Origin: Phorcus lineatus
Taxonomy: Eukaryota; Mollusca; Gastropoda; Trochida; Trochidae
Direction of reading: 5' to 3'
Length of the DNA: 64,000 bases
Assembly (NCBI GenBank): GCA_921293015.1
Contig: OV121096.1
Location: 9,365,000 to 9,428,999 of the forward strand
This document shows, piece by piece, positions 51,601-55,965 of this stretch. Every line of letters starts with the position of its first letter. Within the stretch, counting starts at the first letter, position 1. The notes under the pieces are model-generated. The model saw only the letters and a program-made list of their open reading frames with translations, was not told the DNA's origin and made no database searches. Made by a program: the position numbers and the translations under genes.

Positions 51601-53562
51601 CGTCACTGCCTGGCACGTGCAGAATAAGACAGAATTATGACCATAGAACACATCATCAGACAGTAATGCGTACTAAACCTGTCTGCAATCACGTCTTCAA
51701 AACAAGCCGACAATTCTCCCGCTAATTGGATCGTTAGAACGTAAGATTTGTATCCCCCAGACCAATCGGTGGATGTATATTAGATTAATAGACACGGCTA
51801 GACGAATAAAGACATAAACGTTTGAACAAGTAAATAGAGACATTCCGATTCATCAGCAAAAAACGCACATCTATCTGACTGTGGAGACCGCCGTTGGACA
51901 GTGGCTGCAGAGAAGGGTGGCGGTAGTGCTGTAATACCGGTGCAGAACTGTACTAGACCTGTACGTCTCGCCGGCGTGACCTTACACCGTGACCTAGGTG
52001 ACCTCACGCGCTGACCTCATAGCCTACCAGCCTTATCCCAGACACCCCAAACAAAACATGGCGCTCTCTGGGTCATCCCTGATGACATAAAGATTTGACC
52101 AGAATATCTCTAAGATTTAATGGATTTGAAAAATATTATTTATACTCAATCTACGGGAAGTTAGAAGGATACTATATTTTGATGCAGATACTGTTGTGAA
52201 TGTTGATAAAAACCTATCCTGTTGGTAAGATGCATCAAACAAGATATCATCCAACGAGGTAAAGCAGTCTTGATGTCATCATGTGAAAGGAAATAAAAGT
52301 TACGTAAGGCTTGAACTCAGTCACAAAACATAGGCCATTATTGCCGTCTAAATCAAACTTAGCCTGAGCTTGAGGAGAGCAAAAAACCAGCTGCTTTGTG
52401 CGGCTGCGATGATGACCCTTAAGCAAACGTTCTTCCTAACTCCTTCAGTGGAGAGGGGAATCCACGTGTCCTTAGTTTAAATCAGCTCTGACGTTCCAAC
52501 TAAGCAATTGATGATATAACGCCAGTCAACATTCCTGCGTAAGCAATAAGTAAACTTGTAGAGGGGGAGGGGGAGGGGATGTAAGGACGGAGGCGACAGC
52601 CAATGTACACCGGGTAAACCGCGGCGTTATAGGTCGTGCAACTGATAGGTAAACTTGACTGTGTGCATGTCAACAGGGTGAACCCATCCAGCTAGCTGCA
52701 TCCACCCGTGTATGCATGTGAACCAAAAACACAGGTGGCGTGGCCAATGTTTTAAGAGTGTCTAATATAACTGTGCAGAGTCAAGCCTCTAATAGTGAAG
52801 TACATTCCCCTATGAACATTGATACGGTTTAAGTATATCGGATATTAACAACAAACATAGTAACATTTTTATTCTTAACATATCTAATATATATCTAATC
52901 TGATCGATTATCACATTTGTCTATGTCTATGTTAGGTGTATATCACAATTTAACAAGCATAGTAGTACTTCATATTTGTCTGAATGAAGCATGCAGTTAG
53001 CCTATCACATTAGGTATCACATTGTGAGCTTTAGTAAAATATCAACAGCAACCAAGTCTGTATTTCATATTTTGTTTTCTGTGGTATGCATTTTGATAAT
53101 TGAGAATCACATTTGGGGGAGCATTATTCATTTGTTTACTGTAAACAAAGTTATCTTTCATATCTGTATTAAATATGCATCTCGTGTAAGCAAGTATAAA
53201 ATTTCTCATAAACATGGTGAGATATATGTTATACCAACAATTGAAGCACTAGACAGTATGCATAGACATTTGTGATTTCAAAAATTAGGACCATTTACTT
53301 CAAATGTGTTCATCTCATCACCAGGGACATCGCACATAATGTCTGAACTCTAATACTTCATGTTTTCGGTCAAAATTAAAAATTTCAAGTGTATATGACT
53401 GTTGTTTCAGTTAAGTGTAACGATTCAATGTAAGTTTCATTCATGATGAATCTCACCTGCCTTTTGACGATTCCTCTTTTTGGCTTGAATCCGTGACGGG
53501 AGCACGAGCAGGAAGAATAGACAGCCATGTACAAGCAAGAGAGTGAAGGTGTCCCACTTCAT
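10681..53562 (-). CDS. SCUBE: SCUBE: secreted signal peptide-CUB-EGF-like protein (22 exons, complete)
   Basis: SCUBE proteins are secreted or surface-tethered glycoproteins; vertebrate members release lipidated Hedgehog or act as TGF-beta/BMP and growth-factor co-receptors. Joining 22 exons (listed separately) gives 2955 nt, 984 residues, almost the length of human SCUBE1. Order: signal peptide (1-27), nine EGF-like domains (about 37-397), basic spacer (398-600), three Cys-rich repeats (about 618-793), CUB (about 797-912), conserved C-terminal tail to 984. Introns are phase 1 except after exon 14 (phase 2) and exon 21 (phase 0). CUB and tail are closest to vertebrate SCUBEs: [53 protein letters not shown]. 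Vertebrate SCUBE1/2/3 are later paralogues, so no number is given. The assembly is by eye; splice choices were checked for frame and GT/AG only. Confidence 0.95.
10986..11065 (-). CDS. SCUBE: SCUBE exon 21: C-terminal tail, part 1
   Basis: Encodes [20 protein letters not shown] and QHQQIFK, very close to vertebrate [20 protein letters not shown] and HQEILK. Acceptor TTGACAG, donor AAG|GTGAAA, ending on a codon boundary. Confidence 0.95.
11530..12085 (-). repeat. 71-bp tandem array copied from the 3' edge and splice donor of SCUBE exon 20
   Basis: On the plus strand the motif AAGGCTACCATTATAAGTGA recurs starting at 11583, 11654 and 11685 (both truncated), 11749, 11820, 11891, 11961 and 12032, giving 70-71 bp spacing apart from one short unit. 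The unit at 12032 is the real end of exon 20 plus its donor; the others lie in intron 20. Each full copy repeats the 33 coding bases for [10 protein letters not shown], the GT donor and about 38 bp of intron. Variants at the donor are ATGGTAGCC or ATAGTAGCC, so the GT stays. Confidence 0.93.
12040..12192 (-). CDS. SCUBE: SCUBE exon 20: CUB domain, C-terminal part
   Basis: Encodes [40 protein letters not shown] and [10 protein letters not shown]. It aligns with vertebrate SITTYETCQTYERPIAFT and GFQVPYVTYDE. Acceptor TGACAG, donor AATG|GTAGCC. The last 33 coding bases plus donor are the template of the 71-bp tandem array in the next intron. Reading past the donor would add [12 protein letters not shown] and a stop. 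Confidence 0.95.
12655..12852 (-). CDS. SCUBE: SCUBE exon 19: CUB domain, N-terminal part
   Basis: Encodes [40 protein letters not shown] and [20 protein letters not shown], then VMRKS. It aligns with vertebrate [20 protein letters not shown] and following. CUB Cys and the acidic EDDKCGD turn are present. Acceptor TATCAG, donor TCAA|GTAAGA. Confidence 0.96.
13139..13300 (-). CDS. SCUBE: SCUBE exon 18: Cys-rich repeat 3
   Basis: Encodes [40 protein letters not shown] and CKN. It parallels vertebrate [20 protein letters not shown] and CITCPGNTSTDFDGST. NVS is a potential N-glycosylation site. Acceptor CCACAG, donor AAAA|GTGAGT. Confidence 0.95.
13632..13799 (-). CDS. SCUBE: SCUBE exon 17: Cys-rich repeat 2
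   Basis: Encodes [40 protein letters not shown] and HFRDCIAR. It matches vertebrate [21 protein letters not shown] and FPCGGGL ... SFQDC. Acceptor AACAG, donor AGAG|GTACTG. Confidence 0.93.
14178..14342 (-). CDS. SCUBE: SCUBE exon 16: Cys-rich repeat 1
   Basis: Encodes [40 protein letters not shown] and [11 protein letters not shown], a GCC2/GCC3 (ephrin-receptor-like) repeat as in vertebrate CVPCMPGTYQDMEGQLSC. Acceptor TTTCAG, donor ACAG|GTATAC. The first 47 bases and the acceptor are the template of a degenerate tandem array just upstream in the transcript (14296-14710). Confidence 0.93.
14296..14710 (-). repeat. Degenerate ~112-bp tandem array copied from the 5' edge of SCUBE exon 16
   Basis: Units begin at 14296 (real exon edge), 14408, 14514 and 14635 on the plus strand. 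The second unit, GCACTTCCGGTTCACAGAGT onward, is clearly alignable with the exon edge and acceptor (GCAACTGCAACATAATG versus GCAACTGAAACGTTATG). The third and fourth are much more worn but keep the order of blocks (GTCCG, GTACAACGAGC, CAGCTGCATATGTTGGTAAA; GGCCCGCACTCTTGTAGAA). Confidence 0.7.
15001..15062 (-). mobile_element. SINE-like 3' fragment (CTCAC-tail family)
   Basis: ACGAGTGAGTGAATTATTGT followed by TCAACGCCACTTCGGCAATA. Its reverse complement matches the 3' part of the element at 55763-55952 (GTTTAACGCCGCTTTC... with CTCAC tail). Truncated; lies in SCUBE intron 15. Confidence 0.65.
15674..15777 (-). CDS. SCUBE: SCUBE exon 15: end of spacer and start of Cys-rich region
   Basis: Encodes [20 protein letters not shown], then [14 protein letters not shown]. 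It enters in phase 2 (acceptor TTCCTAG) and leaves in phase 1 (TGTG|GTATGT), so it matches both neighbours. [13 protein letters not shown] is the start of the first Cys-rich repeat. Confidence 0.87.
16158..16601 (-). mobile_element. TTAA-flanked MITE, family 1, copy 2 (inverted)
   Basis: TTAAAGAGTCACTCTGTGAT at the left and ACTCACGGAGTGGCTCTTTAA at the right, with TTAA at both outer edges (16158-16161, 16598-16601). It is inverted relative to the copies at 7755 and 28813. Same internal landmarks in reverse (GACGCGCGCCACTGTCCGG). Lies in SCUBE intron 14. Confidence 0.88.
16866..16968 (-). CDS. SCUBE: SCUBE exon 14: spacer, part 4
   Basis: Encodes [20 protein letters not shown] then [14 protein letters not shown]. 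It parallels vertebrate CEADCLRKRAEQSLQAAIK and LRKSI. Acceptor TCCCAG; donor TTAGG|GTGAGA, the only phase-2 boundary in the gene, and it fits the following exon. Confidence 0.87.
17760..17915 (-). CDS. SCUBE: SCUBE exon 13: spacer, part 3 (basic)
   Basis: Encodes [20 protein letters not shown], then [20 protein letters not shown] and [12 protein letters not shown]. It parallels vertebrate [20 protein letters not shown] and SHITAEFEIETKM. The many Lys/Arg suggest heparan-sulfate or surface binding (inference). Acceptor CCCCAG, donor AACG|GTGAGT. Confidence 0.9.
18506..18625 (-). CDS. SCUBE: SCUBE exon 12: spacer, part 2
   Basis: Encodes [20 protein letters not shown] and [19 protein letters not shown]. 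It matches the vertebrate block around KARFKIRDAKC. Acceptor TTACAG, donor AACA|GTGAGT, phase 1-1. Confidence 0.88.
18798..19066. repeat. Minisatellite, 44-bp unit, six copies
   Basis: The block GATACAG/GGTACAG recurs at 18834, 18878, 18922, 18966, 19010 and 19054, an exact 44-bp period. Unit: AATCCAATTGATTTCAACCC then TATCATAACTATATGATACAG and TTC. Lies in SCUBE intron 11. Confidence 0.93.
19299..19511 (-). CDS. SCUBE: SCUBE exon 11: spacer, part 1
   Basis: Encodes [36 protein letters not shown], then [19 protein letters not shown] and LPTCA. It corresponds to the vertebrate segment with ESCFLSCPAH and SYVLSCG just after the EGF array. The acceptor chosen is CCCAG above 19511; frame and phase agree with both neighbours. 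NNSS gives a possible N-glycosylation site. Confidence 0.88.
19915..20037 (-). CDS. SCUBE: SCUBE exon 10: calcium-binding EGF-like domain 9
   Basis: [20 protein letters not shown], then [20 protein letters not shown]. Last of the nine EGF-like domains. Acceptor ATACAG, donor ATAC|GTGAGT. Confidence 0.95.
20448..20564 (-). CDS. SCUBE: SCUBE exon 9: calcium-binding EGF-like domain 8
   Basis: [20 protein letters not shown], then [19 protein letters not shown]. Very close to human EGF8 ([16 protein letters not shown] ... YGTTHC). Acceptor CTGCAG, donor GCTG|GTATGT. Confidence 0.96.
20820..21430. repeat. Degenerate tandem array, TGTAGAACTTATCTACGRCAT-like unit
   Basis: Many loose copies of ACATTGTAGAACTTATCTAC follow one another at roughly 25-35 bp, with frequent indels. 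Interrupted by a palindromic element at 21153-21257. Fills most of SCUBE intron 8. Confidence 0.75.
21153..21257. mobile_element. ~105-bp palindromic MITE nested in the intron 8 array
   Basis: CCTGTCTCAGGGTAAAAC (from 21160) is mirrored by GTTTTACCCTGAGACAGG (to 21247). The inverted repeat extends outward to ATATCA/TGATAT. The centre contains a smaller inverted pair, CCACTTACA / TATAAGTGG. No ORF. Confidence 0.75.
21531..21653 (-). CDS. SCUBE: SCUBE exon 8: calcium-binding EGF-like domain 7
   Basis: [20 protein letters not shown], then [25 protein letters not shown] and the aromatic after GS fit a calcium-binding EGF. Acceptor TTCTAG, donor ATAG|GTACTT. Confidence 0.95.
   Translation of the reverse strand, partial: TWTSVLQTTVSAAISASTRGGVTSVCVPMATRSIWMSDLA
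22310..22645. repeat. Minisatellite, 26-bp unit (some 28), about 13 copies
   Basis: AACTTAGTGATGATTATTCTATCTAT repeated; TGATGATT/TAATGATT at 22313, 22339, 22365, 22391, 22419, 22445 and onward. Lies in SCUBE intron 7. Confidence 0.92.
23077..23193 (-). CDS. SCUBE: SCUBE exon 7: EGF-like domain 6
   Basis: [20 protein letters not shown], then [19 protein letters not shown], like human EGF6 ([23 protein letters not shown] in outline). Acceptor CTGCAG, donor CTCG|GTATGT. Confidence 0.95.
23807..23923 (-). CDS. SCUBE: SCUBE exon 6: EGF-like domain 5
   Basis: [20 protein letters not shown], then [18 protein letters not shown]. This matches human EGF5 (NGGCQHSCEDTDTGPTCGC). Acceptor TTCTAG, donor ATTG|GTAATG. 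Confidence 0.95.
24794..24913 (-). CDS. SCUBE: SCUBE exon 5: EGF-like domain 4
   Basis: [20 protein letters not shown], then [19 protein letters not shown]. The acceptor region reads GTAGTAG, two AGs three bases apart. Using the first gives Leu (TTA) at the junction; using the second (exon starting at 24910) would create TGA, so the first is chosen. Donor GTTC|GTAAGT. Confidence 0.93.
25621..25722. mobile_element. 102-bp palindromic MITE (GGCCTAGATTTTCGAAGCTCTC ends)
   Basis: The two ends form a perfect 22-bp inverted repeat (25621-25642 and 25701-25722). A worn half copy recurs at 45755-45825 in intron 1, so it is dispersed. No coding capacity. Lies in SCUBE intron 4. Confidence 0.85.
25799..25921 (-). 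CDS. SCUBE: SCUBE exon 4: EGF-like domain 3
   Basis: [20 protein letters not shown], then [20 protein letters not shown]. Acceptor GCTGCAG, donor ATCT|GTAAGT. The last base is T, which limits which acceptor the next exon can use (see EGF4). Confidence 0.95.
26236..26293 (-). pseudogene. tRNA-like fragment (degenerate tRNA pseudogene or SINE head)
   Basis: The minus strand reads GTTAGCTCAGGTAGTAGAGC, a good tRNA D-arm with an A-box. It is followed by a region where the T-arm should be (CCGAGTTTGATTTC), which only loosely matches a B-box. The anticodon arm does not pair properly and no acceptor stem closes, so it is not a working tRNA gene. Lies in SCUBE intron 3. Confidence 0.55.
26932..27054 (-). 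CDS. SCUBE: SCUBE exon 3: calcium-binding EGF-like domain 2
   Basis: [20 protein letters not shown], then [20 protein letters not shown]. The DDDEC start and NSPGNYTC segment fit a calcium-binding EGF and human EGF2 (NGGCVHECINIPGNYRC). Acceptor TTTCAG, donor GTCG|GTAAGA. Confidence 0.95.
27466..27585 (-). CDS. SCUBE: SCUBE exon 2: EGF-like domain 1
   Basis: Encodes [20 protein letters not shown] then [18 protein letters not shown], six cysteines in EGF spacing. It corresponds to human SCUBE EGF1 (CHIDAICQNTPKSYKC). Acceptor TTGTAG, donor TTG|GTAAGT, phase 1-1. Confidence 0.95.
28132..28230. mobile_element. MITE-like family A, half copy
   Basis: CCCGCTAAAGCTCAGAGTTT through GGACAGATAAACCGTAATTC and CTCGCATTTTGTTGATTATT matches the right half of the element at 65-240. 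The left half is missing. Confidence 0.75.
28813..29287 (+). mobile_element. TTAA-flanked MITE, family 1, copy 3
   Basis: TTAAAGACCCACTCCGTGAG at the left and ATCACGGATTGGCTCTTTAA at the right, TTAA at 28813-28816 and 29284-29287. Carries the shared CAATTATGATCGAAAACTGG and ACAGTGGCGCGCGTCAAATA core. The longest of the three copies (about 475 bp). Confidence 0.88.
30417..30640. repeat. Local tandem duplication, ~117-bp unit
   Basis: ACTTGCACCAGGGTGGGAGTCG near 30417 and ACTTGCATCAGCGTGGGAGTCG near 30535 each continue to a shared TA(T)TCCCGTAGAGTTAA block and a CTTTATCGT/CTTTGTCGT block. Two diverged copies. Confidence 0.7.
30801..30822. promoter_or_regulatory. Palindrome with two E-boxes
   Basis: CACGTGTG and CACACGTG separated by TGGTAT form a perfect 8-bp inverted repeat containing two CACGTG E-boxes. 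Lies in intron 1, about 3.2 kb upstream of EGF exon 1. A regulatory role is inference only. Confidence 0.35.
30990..32260. repeat. Very degenerate tandem array (AGATCGAGATGATATAAG-like unit)
   Basis: Between about 30990 and 31250 blocks such as CAGAGATCGAGA, GAAGATCGGGGGAATATCAA, GAAGATAGAGGGAATATTAG and ATAGATCGAGATGATATAAG follow each other at roughly 40-60 bp. Similar but weaker blocks (ATAGATGAAGAAAATATCAG and others) continue to about 32260. The right-hand limit is uncertain. Confidence 0.5.
34300..34930. repeat. Mollusc-type degenerate repeat with three ~135-bp units
   Basis: GAAGACGATGAAAAAAGG (34444), GAAGAAGATGAAAAAATG (34588) and GAAGAAGATGAAAATATG (34717) start three units, each followed by a GGCCCTTATTAGG-like block and an AAGCTTTC(C/T)-like block. 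It closes with a GACGGACGGACGCCAAGCGC-type segment. The same vocabulary reappears at 60360-60560 and 61200-61925. Class unknown. Confidence 0.65.
36560..36613. repeat. (TA)n microsatellite
   Basis: An uninterrupted alternating TA run of about 54 bp. Confidence 0.95.
36905..37095. repeat. Minisatellite, 32-bp unit, six copies
   Basis: ATCGTTGA recurs at 36909, 36941, 36973, 37005, 37037 and 37069, an exact 32-bp period. Unit: ATGATATATCGTTGATCTCC then ATAATTAAACGC. Confidence 0.95.
37720..37760. repeat. (TTA)n-(GTA)n microsatellite
   Basis: TTATTATTATTA passes into AGTAGTAGTAGTAGAAGTAG and GTAGTAG. Confidence 0.92.
41540..41625 (-). mobile_element. tRNA-derived SINE head or tRNA pseudogene
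   Basis: On the minus strand an A-box-like TGGTCGAGTGCGTTAGCG is followed, at tRNA-like distance, by a perfect B-box GGTTCGAATCC (41555-41545). The middle contains a duplicated GCGTTAGCGTTAGC and does not fold into a normal anticodon arm. No closing acceptor stem is obvious, so not a working tRNA. Confidence 0.6.
43640..43920. repeat. Mollusc-type interspersed repeat fragment
   Basis: AAGGTCACCATACTCAATTT with GGCCCTG, then a second AAGGTCACCAATTTGACCTT and TGACCTTGAAAATAGGGTCA: repeated GGTCA/TGACC blocks. No ORF of note. Class unknown. Confidence 0.4.
44390..45070. repeat. Degenerate ~140-bp tandem repeat, four units
   Basis: Unit starts GTTTCCGGAACAGAAACTCA (44502), a worn TTTTCAGTGAAAAACTCA (44652), GTTTCCGGAGCAGAACTAAA (44788) and TTTCAGGAGCAGAACTTAAA (44932). 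Each is followed by AAGCTCAATAAAACTT-like and GTGTAGATGTTCC-like blocks. Preceded by GGTTTGTCCGTCGGGACACT. Confidence 0.75.
45755..45825. mobile_element. Worn copy of the TTCGAAGCTCTC palindromic MITE
   Basis: TTTCGAAGCTCTCTCA at the left and GAGGGCTTCGAAAAATCTAG then GCC at the right match the ends of the element at 25621-25722. The left end is truncated. Confidence 0.75.
47390..48015. repeat. Degenerate minisatellite (AGGTGCCAGGATCGAGCCATTATTAACTAA-like)
   Basis: About 17 loose copies of AGGTGCCAGGATCGAGCC followed by ATTATTAACTAA, spaced at roughly 30-40 bp with indels. Confidence 0.85.
48880..49400. repeat. Minisatellite, 31-bp core unit, degenerate flanks
   Basis: GATGCC recurs at 48996, 49027, 49058 and 49089 (31 bp). 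Unit: AATGATGCCAGAATGCTGTC and AGAGTGTATAA. Flanking copies on both sides are diverged and include a longer duplicated block (GATATTCAGAATGATATGAG at two places). Confidence 0.9.
50671..50684. repeat. Poly-G tract, 14 G
   Basis: An uninterrupted run of 14 G in AT-rich DNA. Possible G-quadruplex and a likely site of length error in sequencing. Confidence 0.9.
52558..52580. promoter_or_regulatory. G-rich tract, possible G-quadruplex
   Basis: GTAGAGGGGGAGGGGGAGGGG: three G runs separated by single A; the long runs could supply a fourth. It lies in a locally CpG-richer patch (about 52560-52740) of intron 1, under 1 kb from exon 1. Function is inference. Confidence 0.3.
53457..53562 (-). CDS. SCUBE: SCUBE exon 1 (start codon, signal peptide)
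   Basis: ATG at 53562-53560, then [20 protein letters not shown] and LPSRIQA followed by the basic stretch KKRNRQK. There is a clear hydrophobic core, with likely cleavage after SRIQA. Donor GGCAG|GTGAGA leaves phase 1, as the EGF exons need. The upstream purine at -3 is G. A CA/GACA microsatellite lies immediately upstream in the 5' UTR. Confidence 0.88.
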
Positions 53563-53570
53563 AGCCGCCA

Positions 53571-53625
53571 GACACACGGACACACGGACGGACACACACA
53601 CGGACAGACAGACGGACAGACACAG
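53571..53625. repeat. CACGGA/GACA microsatellite in SCUBE 5' UTR
   Basis: CACACGGACGGACACACACA then CGGACAGACAGACGGACAGA. On the transcribed strand this is a CTGTC/CCGTGTG-rich leader, beginning 9 bases upstream of the SCUBE ATG. Confidence 0.85.
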
Positions 53626-54115
53626 AGTCGACAGATGATGTGCCGCTATTGTCACCGACTCCTGCTAAGGGTTTGCGTCCTGAACTGTGCAGCAAGTCAC
53701 CGCCATGCTTCCAAACCCACGTGCTTTGCTTATCATACAAATCAATTATGTCCGCTATTCGTTTCTTCTGTTTATGTCATAACCAAAAGTTTTCAATTCG
53801 TCTTGTGATCTGATTGGCTGATCACAACACTAATGCGCAGATAGGATATTTCTTTCGCTCCACGTGGAAAATACTCCCGAGGAACAAGCACAAACTTTTC
53901 TAGCTATATCGTGTTGTGAAAAGGTAACATTTTTACTACTTCATAAAACTCCTTCCCTTTGTTCGTACTCCATTAAGAGGCGAGTTGCAGACAGCGAGGA
54001 ACTGGCCAGTGATGGGAATACCTGTACACAGAATCGGGCTCGCCAAGCTGCTGCTGTGTGATCATGCGGGCGCTGATAAGCGGCATTGTCTCTCCAATGT
54101 AGCGAGACCAATGTG

Positions 54116-54123
54116 GTATATAT
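54116..54123. promoter_or_regulatory. TATA-like palindrome, possible SCUBE promoter
   Basis: GGTATATATACC reads the same on both strands. On the minus strand it lies about 550 bp upstream of the SCUBE ATG, so a start site 25-30 bp downstream would give a 5' UTR of about 520 nt. It could equally face the plus strand. No other core-promoter motif confirms it. Confidence 0.25.
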
Positions 54124-54326
54124 ACCTGCTGCTTATATACAGTACAGTTGTGAGGCCAGGAGAAACGGTGCAGTGCTCACTTCTCGCTGTCTGTCTGACA
54201 GCCTGCCTTTCTAACAACTAGCGTGCCCGCCCGCCCGTCGCTTGACGCAGTCAGCCCGAGTTGTGAGTGAGAGAGACGGGGGAGATGGGTACATACACCA
54301 TAGACATCACCAGACTCGGCTATGAG

Positions 54327-54340
54327 ACTTACCTGGTCAA
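54327..54340 (-). other. Consensus splice donor upstream of SCUBE exon 1 (candidate 5' UTR exon end)
   Basis: The minus strand reads CCAG|GTAAGTC, exon edge at 54333: a perfect match to MAG|GTAAGT. If used, a non-coding exon above 54333 would splice to an acceptor between 53563 and 54330. No outstanding acceptor is visible there, so this is tentative. Confidence 0.25.
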
Positions 54341-54844
54341 GCTAACTCTCAGTCACAGCTTGTGGTCAAGGAGGCACTGTCGTCATCGACTAAGGTTTTG
54401 CATACCATACGTAAATAGGTCTCTGAATCATGACATATATGTTGTAATGAGTTCGGAACTTCAATGAAACCGGAGGTCTAACTTACATGAAGGGGATTTC
54501 CGGAAATGTATGATAGCAACTCCACAAAAGTTTGCGATTATAACTGTAAAATACTCAAAAGATTAATGCACGAGTAACATTTCAACTCATGTTTTAAGGA
54601 CTCCTTCAGGCATATTGGCAAGAAAGACAGCATTCAATAAGATAATGAAATCTTCGAGAATGATTCAAAGAAAAAGTCCTGATGGCTGTCATACCACTCT
54701 GTCTCCGAATCTGTCCCAAGACATATGGTTTCGCGATACACTTTCTTCGTCACATCAGTCATTCACGTACCGCTGTGTTTACTTGTTTGTATATTTATTC
54801 CCCATATGTGTCAAGCACTCGCCTCTTCCCCGAAGGGCCCGAAC

Positions 54845-55240
54845 AAATGAGAAACAGAGATAGACAGAGAAAACGATTCTGACACATAAGAAGAAAGAAC
54901 GAGAGAAACAGTCGAAGAGTTGGTCAGAGAAGCGTTTCAGACAGATACTGAAAAGGAATAGATACAGAAACTTAAAGGCAGAGAAAATGGAGCCCATGGA
55001 CGGAGAACCTGAGATAAGACTAAAGAGAAGGCAGAAAACTAAAAAGAAAAGACCGGTGACGAAAGAGATCCTAGAACAAGACGAATAGAAAGGAAGAAGT
55101 GATGAAAAGCCTTGGAAAAGATATGATAGATCAAACAGAGATGTAGGAAGAGAGCGAGGGATGGTACCAAGTTGCGACACGGCGACGTTGAGAGAATCCG
55201 AGAAAAACAGTAAAAGACAGTCATTGATTGAAACCGAATG
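54845..55240 (+). repeat. Purine-rich strand-asymmetric tract
   Basis: Nearly 400 bp dominated by A and G on the plus strand, with recurring AGAGAAA, AGACAGA and GAGAAACAG words but no fixed period. Probably a decayed simple repeat. Confidence 0.6.
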
Positions 55241-55762
55241 AGAAAACCAGAGACAGCGTTAGAACAAAGACAGATATCTAGACAGAGCGACAGTCAAAGA
55301 AAACGATTTAACTTTCAGAATGAGTTTCGTTATGTTGGGGGTGAAACAAGCCGAAACTTAGCAAGCAAGCCCGAGATACAGTTCCGCTCTTGCAGTTGCA
55401 TGGTGAATCGTTTTCTCTCTCCGCGTCATCTGAACTCGCTGATATTATCTAAATGCGGCGGACGGCAAACGAAAAGGGATTATCTAACAGTCGTTTTTCT
55501 TTCGTGGAAATAAAATAGCGGCAAAGGTTACTCAGTATATTTGTCTGCGGAGTACTTTCTACGTTTCCACTGCTCAAGTGTAGACACGTTTTAGTGAAAG
55601 CGGGAGGAGAAAACTCGCTGAACAGAACGCTCATCACCAATGATAACTGCAGACACCTATGTCTTCTTTCTAAAACTGCACTCATTCATGGCAGAAGGTG
55701 GAGGCTGGACACTCGTCAGTTGATAATCATCCCTGTCTTACATAAGTCTTCCAATTAGATAT

Positions 55763-55952
55763 GCAATGCTACACTGAGTTTCAGCGCAGTACCACCCATG
55801 GTTTGCTAGTTCCAGCCGATGCTCGCAGGTTTTACCGCAATGCATAGCCACTATAGTGTTGCGGGCTTTCTCCCTGCAATAATACTAGCAGCCGCGATAT
55901 AAGTGAAATAATCTTGAAAGCGGCGTTAAACCCCAACTCACCTCACCTCACC
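55763..55952 (+). mobile_element. SINE-like element with (CTCAC)n tail and 13-bp target-site duplication
   Basis: Flanked by identical TCCAATTAGATAT copies at 55750-55762 and 55953-55965. The 190-bp element ends AAAGCGGCGTTAAACCCCAA followed by CTCACCTCACCTCACC. The 3' core matches the inverted fragment at 15001-15062. The 5' half has no clear A-box or B-box that I can see. Elements with this core and CTCAC-type tail are, from memory, common in abalone and related gastropods. Confidence 0.85.
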
Positions 55953-55965
55953 TCCAATTAGATAT

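Larger units (their letters stand above)
27586..53456 (-). other. SCUBE intron 1 (about 25.9 kb)
   Basis: Bounded by donor GGCAG|GTGAGA above and acceptor TTGTAG below. I find no convincing coding exon inside. Contents named separately: MITE pieces (28132, 28813, 45755), a local duplication (30417-30640), degenerate arrays (30990-32260, 34440-34860, 36905-37095, 44390-45070, 47390-48015, 48880-49400), a tRNA-like SINE head (41540), simple repeats and a poly-G tract. The stretches 32280-34280, 34930-36540, 37770-41500, 41630-43630, 45080-47380 and 49410-53450 show no gene or nameable element except where listed. Several of them carry CACGTG boxes, which could be regulatory. Confidence 0.8.
53563..55762. 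other. Upstream flank of SCUBE
   Basis: Holds the 5' UTR microsatellite, the TATA-like palindrome, the candidate donor, a GC-richer patch at 54220-54260 (GCCCGCCCGCCCGTCGC) and a purine-rich tract. Reading frames here (for example from 54287 plus) lack family resemblance and codon character, so I call no gene. Confidence 0.5.

Noticed and set aside
53453-53740. Minus-strand frame overlapping SCUBE exon 1 (MYDKQSTWVWKHGG...)
   Set aside because: A different frame from the signal-peptide frame, composed largely of translated microsatellite (SVRLSVRVCVRPCV). The exon 1 frame has the signal peptide and the right splice phase.
54287-54467. Plus-strand frame MGTYTIDITRLGYETYLVK behind a TATA-like box
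   Set aside because: Tempting because of the box at 54116, but there is no domain and no good donor in frame. The best splice signal there (CAG|GTAAGT) is on the opposite strand.
54779-55180. 133-codon minus-strand frame rich in Phe, Leu and Ser
   Set aside because: It is the complement of the purine-rich tract, which keeps stop codons rare. Low complexity and no family resemblance.
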